From: Lachnospiraceae bacterium
Lineage (GTDB): Bacteria > Bacillota > Clostridia > Lachnospirales > Lachnospiraceae
Assembly: GCA_024684155.1 (NCBI GenBank)
Contig: JAIKXK010000422.1
Span: 1 to 6,846, forward strand
Length of the DNA stretch: 6,846 nt
Direction of reading: 5' to 3'
The notes beneath the pieces are model-generated. The model was not told where the DNA came from and ran no database searches. It saw only the letters and a list, made by a program, of their open reading frames with translations. Every line of letters begins with the position of its first letter. Position 1 is the stretch's first letter. Below, one piece after another: positions 1 through 4,813 of this stretch. The position numbers and the translations under genes were made by a program.

Positions 1-951
1 AATGACAAGTACGGAGCTCTTTTGTTTATGACTGATATTAATGGTTATACTCCTGAAGAGGCTGCGAAACGTCCAAACTTTGAGGATTTAACACCTATTT
101 TTCCTGAGGAAAGAATCCGCTTAGAGCGACCAGGAAGTTCTGTGGCTATGAGACTTGTTGATTTAATTTGTCCTATTGGTAAGGGACAACGTGGTATGAT
201 TGTTTCTCAGCCAAAGGCTGGAAAAACTACTTTATTAAAACAGGTTGCAAAATCAATTACAACTACAAATCCTGATATGCACTTAATTATTCTTTTGATT
301 GATGAACGACCAGAAGAAGTTACAGATATGAAGGAAGCCATTGAAGGAAAGAAGGTAGAGGTAATTTATTCTACCTTTGATGAAAAGCCAGAACATCACA
401 AGAGAGTTTCTGAAATGGTAATTGAGCGAGCCAGAAGATTAGTAGAACACGGTGAAGACGTAGTGATTCTATTGGATTCCATTACACGTTTGGCTAGAGC
501 TTATAACCTTACTGTACAGCCTAGTGGTCGTACCTTATCAGGTGGTTTGGATCCTGCAGCTCTACATATGCCAAAACGTTTCTTTGGTGCAGCAAGAAAT
601 ATGAGAGAGGGCGGTTCACTTACCATTCTTGCTACAGCATTAGTGGATACAGGAAGTAAAATGGATGATGTAGTATTTGAAGAATTTAAAGGTACTGGTA
701 ACATGGAGCTTGTGTTAGATCGTAAGTTATCAGAAAAGAGAGTATTTCCAGCTATTGATTTAGCCAAGTCTAGTACTCGTCGTGAAGATAAGCTTCTTTC
801 AAAAAAAGAACAGGATGCTATGGATATTATTCGAAAAGCTTTAAATGGTATGCGAAAAGACGAGGCAGTAGAAAATATTATCAATATGTTTACTCATACG
901 AAAAACAATGCAGAGGTGGTAGAATTAATCTTACGTAGACGTATGATTTAG
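1..951 (+). CDS. rho: Transcription termination factor Rho, 3' part (5' truncated)
   Basis: Rho is a hexameric RNA-dependent ATPase and translocase that ends transcription in the cytoplasm. The frame is open from base 1, so the TTG at 22 is not a real start. The visible 316 residues cover the end of the RNA-binding region and the whole ATPase core. Roughly the first quarter or more is missing compared with the usual ~420 residues or longer. Counting from base 1, the Walker A loop QPKAGKTT is at residues 70-77 and the Walker B strand VVILLDS at 154-160. The SGRTLSGG segment (about 175-182) and the conserved run from EEFKGTGNMEL to EKRVFPAID (about 227-252) follow. The protein ends in the family-typical LRRRMI. 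No intrinsic terminator follows; the rpmE promoter begins four bases after the stop, so read-through into rpmE is possible. The family assignment is secure. Confidence 0.97.
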   Translation, partial: NDKYGALLFMTDINGYTPEEAAKRPNFEDLTPIFPEERIRLERPGSSVAMRLVDLICPIGKGQRGMIVSQPKAGKTTLLKQVAKSITTTNPDMHLIILLIDERPEEVTDMKEAIEGKKVEVIYSTFDEKPEHHKRVSEMVIERARRLVEHGEDVVILLDSITRLARAYNLTVQPSGRTLSGGLDPAALHMPKRFFGAARNMREGGSLTILATALVDTGSKMDDVVFEEFKGTGNMELVLDRKLSEKRVFPAIDLAKSSTRREDKLLSKKEQDAMDIIRKALNGMRKDEAVENIINMFTHTKNNAEVVELILRRRMI

Positions 952-954
952 CTC

Positions 955-983
955 TTGCACAAGTAGCATTTCTATGTTATTAT
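955..983 (+). promoter_or_regulatory. Sigma-A type promoter of rpmE
   Basis: A -35 box TTGCAC (955-960) and a -10 box TATTAT (978-983) are separated by exactly 17 bases. A TG at 975-976 gives an extended -10, TGnTATTAT. Transcription would start near base 990. The -35 box lies just past the rho stop codon, so rpmE can be transcribed separately from rho. The elements are read directly from the sequence; activity is inferred. Confidence 0.75.
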
Positions 984-989
984 ATACAC

Positions 990-1051
990 GCTGTTTTTCG
1001 GGATGAATAGCAATTGCGTGAAAACGCATGTACATATAAATTAGTTTTAGT
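990..1051 (+). ncRNA. Candidate structured 5' leader of rpmE
   Basis: From the predicted transcription start to just before the rpmE ribosome binding site, the RNA can form two hairpins in a row. The first pairs GCTGTT (990-995) with AATAGC (1006-1011), including one G-U pair. The second pairs TGCGT (1015-1019) with ACGCA (1024-1028) around a GAAA tetraloop of the very stable GNRA class. No T-run follows either hairpin, so neither looks like a terminator. Ribosomal protein genes, including those for L31, are often controlled by such leaders through binding of their own product; that role is inferred here and no base-level match to a known leader family was tested. Confidence 0.4.
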
Positions 1052-1058
1052 GAGGTGA
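1052..1058 (+). promoter_or_regulatory. Ribosome binding site setting the rpmE start
   Basis: GAGGTGA lies six bases (counted from its AGGTG core) before the ATG at 1064. It overlaps the in-frame GTG at 1055, which rules that GTG out as the start and places initiation at 1064. Confidence 0.8.
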
Positions 1059-1063
1059 AAATC

Positions 1064-1264
1064 ATGAGACAGGGTATCCATCCAGATTATTATCAGGCAA
1101 CCGTTACCTGTAACTGCGGAAACACTTTCGTAACAGGATCTACGAAGGAAAACATCCACGTAGAAATTTGTTCTAAGTGTCATCCATTCTACACTGGTCA
1201 GCAGAAAGCTGCACAGGCACGTGGACGTATCGACAAGTTCAACAAGAAATACGGTATTTCGTAG
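1064..1264 (+). CDS. rpmE: 50S ribosomal protein bL31, zinc-binding form
   Basis: bL31 is a small protein of the large ribosomal subunit that sits at the bridge to the small subunit. The 66 residues have the usual length and the standard family pattern: MRQGIHP start, TVTCNCGNTF, ICSKCHPFYTG and a basic GRIDKFNKKYG tail. Cysteines 16, 18, 36 and 39 form the CxC...CxxC zinc site, so this is the zinc-containing (C+) paralogue and not the cysteine-free form made under zinc starvation. The ATG at 1064 is chosen over GTG 1055 because of the ribosome binding site position and the family N-terminus. Codon choice leans to AAC, TTC, TAC and ATC more than in the neighbouring genes, which fits high expression. 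It has its own promoter and terminator, so it can form a single-gene transcript. Confidence 0.98.
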   Translation: MRQGIHPDYYQATVTCNCGNTFVTGSTKENIHVEICSKCHPFYTGQQKAAQARGRIDKFNKKYGIS

Positions 1265-1283
1265 AAGGTTTTATAAGAATGTT

Positions 1284-1321
1284 AAGGTTGAGGTTTTTCG
1301 TAATCTCAACCTTTTTTCTTT
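1284..1321 (+). terminator. Intrinsic terminator after rpmE
   Basis: A nine-base perfect stem, AAGGTTGAG (1284-1292) with CTCAACCTT (1305-1313), extends inward by a G-T and two T-A pairs to leave a six-base loop (1296-1301). A T-rich tail follows (TTTTTT at 1312-1317, then CTTT). It lies 19 bases after the rpmE stop. The ribosome binding site of the next gene starts about three bases after the tail, leaving no room for a new promoter in between, so termination here is probably partial. Confidence 0.9.
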
Positions 1322-1333
1322 CATAGGAGGCTT

Positions 1334-2248
1334 ATGAGTTATTCAGGTATTGGTGGTCAAGCTGTTATGGAAGGCGTAATGATGAGAAACGGCAAAGACT
1401 ATGCTGTTGCAGTACGCTTAAATGATGGCACAATTAATGTAGATAAAAAGAAAATGAAAAATGATGGGAGTACCATTAATAAGATTCCAATTATAAGAGG
1501 AATGTATTCCTTTGTGAATTCTTTGGTAGTGGGCTTAGGCTCTTTAATGAGTTCTGCTTCTTATTTTGAAGATGAAGAGGAAGAAAAGCCAAAGAATGAA
1601 GAAGATGAGAAAAAAGCTGCCAGAAAAGAAAAGTTTGAAATGGGGACTACACTGGCGTTTTCTGTGGTGTTAGCCATGCTTTTATTTATGGTATTACCTT
1701 TTTATGGATCAAAGTTATTTGGATTTTTTATTTCTTCCGAACGTATTCTTGCTGTAATCGAGGGTATTATTCGTGTGATTGTCTTCCTATTATATGTACT
1801 TTTAATTGGAAAGACAGAAGATATTAAAAGAGTTTTTATGTATCATGGTGCAGAGCATAAATGTATTAATTGTATTGAACATGGTTTGGAGTTGAATGTT
1901 GAGAATGTTCGTGCATCCTCAAGATTTCATAAACGATGTGGTACAAGTTTTATTTTTATCGTACTGATTATTAGTATTTTTGTGTTTATGTTTATCCATT
2001 CAGATTCCAGAGCAATTCAATTAGTGCTTCGAATTGTATTTGTACCTTTGATAGCAGGTGTCTCTTATGAGTTTATTCGTCTCGCTGGCAGAAGTGAAAA
2101 TGTTTGCGTTAATTTTTTAAGTAAACCAGGTTTGTTTTTACAGAGATTAACCACAGCGGAGCCGGAGGATGAAATGATAGAAGTTGGCATTGCTTCTGTT
2201 GAAGCAGTGTTTGATTGGAAGGAATTTTTGAATAAGGAGAATTCATGA
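1334..2248 (+). CDS. DUF1385 (YqhQ-like) integral membrane protein
   Basis: The 304 residues match the DUF1385/YqhQ family, described as predicted metal-dependent membrane enzymes with no established reaction. The N-terminus has the family's GGQAVMEGVMMR signature (residues 7-18). A strongly acidic, charged linker follows at about 79-93. Four hydrophobic segments lie at about 103-127, 138-159, 205-223 and 227-248. Between helices 2 and 3 is YHGAEHK (170-176), and later HKRCGTSF (199-206); H171, H175, H199 and C202 are plausible metal ligands, which is inference. The start ATG has a near-perfect AGGAGG at 1325-1330. The gene lies just behind the rpmE terminator and overlaps prmC by four bases (ATGA), so it is co-transcribed and probably translationally coupled with prmC. 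Family assignment is firm; the function is not known to me. Confidence 0.93.
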   Translation: MSYSGIGGQAVMEGVMMRNGKDYAVAVRLNDGTINVDKKKMKNDGSTINKIPIIRGMYSFVNSLVVGLGSLMSSASYFEDEEEEKPKNEEDEKKAARKEKFEMGTTLAFSVVLAMLLFMVLPFYGSKLFGFFISSERILAVIEGIIRVIVFLLYVLLIGKTEDIKRVFMYHGAEHKCINCIEHGLELNVENVRASSRFHKRCGTSFIFIVLIISIFVFMFIHSDSRAIQLVLRIVFVPLIAGVSYEFIRLAGRSENVCVNFLSKPGLFLQRLTTAEPEDEMIEVGIASVEAVFDWKEFLNKENS

Positions 2249-3093
2249 CCTATTTTGAAGCGGTGAAAAATGGAATACAGAAATTAGAAGCTGCTTTGGT
2301 ACCAAATGCTCACTTCGATGCAGAAGAGTTAATGCTTTTTGTAACAGATTTTTCAAAGTCAGATTATTTGTTGCATAAGATGGATGAAGCAAAAGAAGAG
2401 CATTTAAAAAGCTATGAACAAGTCATTTCTAAACGTTGTGACAGAATTCCGTTACAGCACATTATTGGAGTGCAGGATTTTATGGGACGGTTATTTGAAG
2501 TGAATGAAGATGTTCTTTGTCCAAGACTTGATACAGAGTCTGTAGTAGAGAAAGCTTATGATTTAATAGATGCCTATGAAAATCCTGAAATTTTAGATCT
2601 TTGTACAGGAAGTGGATGTATTGCTATTAGCTTATATCACCATGTAAAAGATCAAAAGAAAAAGGTAAAGGTATGGGCAGTAGATGCATCGGAAAAAGCC
2701 TTAAATGTGGCAAAGAAAAATGCATTAAACAACCGGGCTTATATTGAATTCTTTTTAGGTGATTTATTTGAACCTATTGCAGAAGAGAGATTTGATATGA
2801 TTATTTCAAATCCACCCTATATTCCATCTAAAGTGGTGGATGGTCTAATGCCAGAAGTAAAAGACCATGAACCAAGAATGGCACTAGATGGTGCAGAAGA
2901 TGGACTAAAGTTTTATCGAGAGATTTCAAAAGAAGCAAAAGCACATTTGAAAGAAAATGGTGTGCTTATTTTTGAAATAGGATTTAATCAAGGAAAAGAT
3001 GTGGAAACCATTATGAAAAATTGTGGATATTTCGATGTTACCATCCAAAAGGATTTAGCGGGGAATGATCGAATTGCATTTGGACACTTGTAG
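2245..3093 (+). CDS. prmC: Peptide chain release factor N5-glutamine methyltransferase
   Basis: PrmC transfers a methyl group from S-adenosylmethionine to the glutamine of the GGQ motif of release factors 1 and 2, speeding peptide release. The 282 residues have the usual length. The N-terminal helical domain (about 1-80) ends in PLQHIIG (69-75), a variant of the family's PLQYI(T)G. The AdoMet-binding motif DLCTGSGCIAI is at 118-128, the acidic motif AVDAS at 145-149, and the substrate-glutamine motif NPPY at 189-192. EPRMALDGAEDGL (209-221) is also typical. The usual IPRxxTE reads CPRLDTE here (92-98), a mild variation. The start ATG overlaps the upstream stop as ATGA, with AAGGAG at 2234-2239, implying translational coupling. 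Its substrate RF1 is encoded by the next gene. Confidence 0.96.
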   Translation: MTYFEAVKNGIQKLEAALVPNAHFDAEELMLFVTDFSKSDYLLHKMDEAKEEHLKSYEQVISKRCDRIPLQHIIGVQDFMGRLFEVNEDVLCPRLDTESVVEKAYDLIDAYENPEILDLCTGSGCIAISLYHHVKDQKKKVKVWAVDASEKALNVAKKNALNNRAYIEFFLGDLFEPIAEERFDMIISNPPYIPSKVVDGLMPEVKDHEPRMALDGAEDGLKFYREISKEAKAHLKENGVLIFEIGFNQGKDVETIMKNCGYFDVTIQKDLAGNDRIAFGHL

Positions 3094-3143
3094 CGTCGCT
3101 AAAAATGTAGTAAGATAACCCGTGCTTTTAGGAGGATAATTTT

Positions 3144-4220
3144 ATGTTTGATAAATTAGAAGATTTGTTGCTCCATTATCAGGAGATTATGAATATGTTA
3201 AGTGAGCCGGATGTGGCCAATGATTCCAAGAGATTCCAGAAACTTATGAAGGAACAGGCTGAGTTGACACCAATCGTAGAGGCTTATGAAGAATACAAGC
3301 AGTGTAAGCAAAATATTGAAGATTCTTTGGCAATGTTAGATGAAGAATCTGATGAGGAAATGCGTGAGCTTGCAAAAGAAGAGTTAAATGAGTCTAAGGA
3401 TAGAGTAGAAGAGTTAGAAGATACATTAAAGATTTTACTTTTACCAAAAGACCCTAATGATGATAAAAACGTTGTTGTAGAAATTCGTGCAGGTGCCGGT
3501 GGAGATGAGGCTGCATTATTTGCTGCTGAGATTTATCGAATGTATGCTCATTATGCAGAAGGTCGTGGATGGAAGATTGAAGTATTAGAATCTGAAGAAA
3601 CCGGAATTGGCGGAATGAAGAGTATTAACTTCATGGTAACCGGAAATGGTGCATATTCTGTACTCAAATATGAATCAGGTGTACATCGTGTGCAGCGTGT
3701 GCCTGAGACAGAATCTGGTGGACGTATTCATACATCTACCATTACGGTTGCAGTTATGCCAGAGGCAGAAGATGTGGATATTGAAATCAATGATAATGAT
3801 ATCCGTATTGACGTAATGCGTGCCTCAGGAAATGGTGGTCAGTGTGTAAATACAACAGATTCTGCTGTACGTTTAACACATTATCCTACAGGTATTGTAA
3901 TTTATTCTCAGACAGAAAAGTCACAGTTACAGAATAAGAATAAGGCTTTTGCTTTATTAAAAACAAAATTATATGATTTGGAATTACAGCGTCAGCAGGC
4001 TGAAGCTTCAGCTGAACGTTTATCACAGATTGGTACTGGAGATCGAAGCGAAAAAATTCGTACTTACAACTTCCCACAGGGTCGTGTAACAGATCACAGA
4101 ATCAACCTTACTTTATACAAGTTAGATAAGATTATGAATGGAGATATTCAGGAAATCCTAGATGCTTTAATTGCTGCGGATCAGGCTAAGCGTTTATCAA
4201 AAATGAACGAAGCAGTGTAA
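3144..4220 (+). CDS. prfA: Peptide chain release factor 1 (RF1)
   Basis: RF1 recognises UAA and UAG stop codons in the ribosomal A site and triggers hydrolysis of the peptidyl-tRNA. The 358 residues are full length. The helical N-terminal domain (about 1-100) begins in the usual way with MFDKLEDLL. The stop-codon tripeptide region reads RVPETESGGRIHTS (185-198), with PET at 187-189. This is the PxT motif of RF1, not the SPF of RF2. The catalytic GGQ is at 231-233 in SGNGGQCVNTTDSAVR, and Q233 is the residue PrmC methylates. The conserved KIRTYNFPQGRVTDHRI (304-320) completes the signature. AGGAGG at 3130-3135 supports the ATG at 3144. The 50-base gap after prmC has no terminator, so both genes are probably in one operon. 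Confidence 0.98.
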   Translation: MFDKLEDLLLHYQEIMNMLSEPDVANDSKRFQKLMKEQAELTPIVEAYEEYKQCKQNIEDSLAMLDEESDEEMRELAKEELNESKDRVEELEDTLKILLLPKDPNDDKNVVVEIRAGAGGDEAALFAAEIYRMYAHYAEGRGWKIEVLESEETGIGGMKSINFMVTGNGAYSVLKYESGVHRVQRVPETESGGRIHTSTITVAVMPEAEDVDIEINDNDIRIDVMRASGNGGQCVNTTDSAVRLTHYPTGIVIYSQTEKSQLQNKNKAFALLKTKLYDLELQRQQAEASAERLSQIGTGDRSEKIRTYNFPQGRVTDHRINLTLYKLDKIMNGDIQEILDALIAADQAKRLSKMNEAV

Positions 4221-4237
4221 TAGGAAATAATTGATAC

Positions 4238-4242
4238 GGAGG
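4238..4242 (+). promoter_or_regulatory. Ribosome binding site setting the start at 4249
   Basis: GGAGG, continuing as a run of G to 4245, lies six bases before the ATG at 4249. It falls inside the frame that a TTG start at 4231 would need, so 4249 is the better start. Confidence 0.8.
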
Positions 4243-4248
4243 GGGCTT

Positions 4249-4725
4249 ATGGTATCAAAAAATCCGAAAAAAATTACAGATTCTGGTGACGACTATTCGA
4301 CAGAAGGAATGGTGTATGGAGCCATAGTGGGAATTGTTTTTTTTGTTGTCTTTACTGTTTTTGGTCACGTAAGCTATGGCGCTGTTTGTATTTTAATCGG
4401 CGTAATTATGGGAATGCTTTTGGGTATGAATAAAAAGAAACCCAAAAAGAAAACAAAATTGGACGAAGAGGTAGAACGATATAAGCATTTAGATATGGAA
4501 CGAAACGCTTTTTTTCAAACAAGTGGGGTGACTCCCTATAATCCACTTTTGAAAAAACCAGTGTTGCGTACGAGAATTGCCAATGGGGAACGAATGGCAG
4601 GCTTTGTGGACTTGCGAACAGGAAAGTTTGAAGAAGCAATGCTGATTTCTAATGAAGCAGATTTAAAAGAATTTATGAGACGATATCAAATAAAGTCTAA
4701 AGATGAAATACAGGATGGTCTATAG
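4249..4725 (+). CDS. Small two-helix membrane protein, function unknown
   Basis: I do not recognise a named family in these 158 residues. A short polar N-terminus (1-20) is followed by a hydrophobic hairpin: helix 1 at about 21-38 (MVYGAIVGIVFFVVFTVF) and helix 2 at about 43-60 (rich in G, I, L and M). Small residues spaced as GxxxG-like patterns (GAIVG, GVIMGMLLG) suggest tight helix packing. A very basic segment follows (about 61-71, NKKKPKKKTK), which by the positive-inside rule places the C-terminal two thirds in the cytoplasm. That soluble part (about 72-158) is charged and contains NPLLKKPVLRTRIANGERMAGF-like text with no motif I can assign. The gene follows prfA by 28 bases with no terminator between, so it is likely the last gene of that operon; the terminator overlaps its stop codon. 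Confidence 0.8.
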   Translation: MVSKNPKKITDSGDDYSTEGMVYGAIVGIVFFVVFTVFGHVSYGAVCILIGVIMGMLLGMNKKKPKKKTKLDEEVERYKHLDMERNAFFQTSGVTPYNPLLKKPVLRTRIANGERMAGFVDLRTGKFEEAMLISNEADLKEFMRRYQIKSKDEIQDGL

Positions 4726-4747
4726 AAATTTCTATAGACCATTTTTT
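4715..4747 (+). terminator. Intrinsic terminator ending the prfA operon
   Basis: A perfect 28-base palindrome (4715-4742) folds into a 12-bp stem with an AATT tetraloop (4727-4730) and runs into six T (4742-4747). The left arm contains the last three codons and the TAG stop (4723-4725) of the membrane protein gene. There is no matching A-run on the left side, so it looks one-directional. Confidence 0.93.
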
Positions 4748-4766
4748 AGTCCGATTTTTGGGACTA
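4747..4766 (+). repeat. Inverted repeat at the addB promoter, possible operator
   Basis: TAGTCC (4747-4752) and GGACTA (4761-4766) are exact reverse complements around an eight-base spacer. The element starts where the terminator T-run ends and covers the place where the -35 box of the addB promoter should be (about 4752-4757). It could bind a regulator or be a weak second hairpin. It does not resemble the Gram-positive LexA box. The repeat is seen; any role is inferred. Confidence 0.35.
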
Positions 4767-4771
4767 TAAAA

Positions 4772-4780
4772 TGATATAAT
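4772..4780 (+). promoter_or_regulatory. Extended -10 promoter of addB
   Basis: TGATATAAT combines the extended -10 TG (4772-4773) with a perfect TATAAT box (4775-4780). No good -35 box is found 16-18 bases upstream, which is tolerated by extended -10 promoters. Transcription would start near 4787, leaving a leader of about 27 bases before the addB ATG. Its position just behind a strong terminator supports a new transcription unit. Confidence 0.7.
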
Positions 4781-4803
4781 TAAAAATAGAAATCTTGCAA
4801 ATG

Positions 4804-4808
4804 AGGTG
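4804..4808 (+). promoter_or_regulatory. Ribosome binding site setting the addB start
   Basis: AGGTG, within GAGGTG, lies five bases before the ATG at 4814. It overlaps the in-frame GTG at 4808, so the ATG is the better start. Confidence 0.7.
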
Positions 4809-4813
4809 TGACT

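Noticed and set aside
501..884. Long open frame on the - strand opposite rho
   Set aside because: It lies entirely over the conserved Rho ATPase core, has no recognisable protein features and no ribosome binding site seen. Similar - strand frames at 980-1183, 3886-4077 and 4406-4639 were rejected for the same reason.
1055..1063. Earlier GTG start for rpmE
   Set aside because: It overlaps the ribosome binding site, and bL31 proteins begin at MRxGIHP, which matches the ATG at 1064. The TTG at 4231 and the GTG at 4808 were rejected as starts on the same grounds.
1272..1277. TATAAG as a -10 box for the DUF1385 gene
   Set aside because: No acceptable -35 at 16-18 bases upstream, and any transcript from it would run straight into the rpmE terminator.
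3091..3101. Short palindrome TAGCGTCGCTA over the prmC stop codon
   Set aside because: Five-base arms with a single central base cannot form a normal hairpin loop, and the following A-run does not make a terminator.
3088..3116. Possible promoter between prmC and prfA (TTGTAG, 17 bases, TAAGAT)
   Set aside because: Only about half of the -35 and four of six -10 positions match, and there is no extended -10; too weak in AT-rich DNA.
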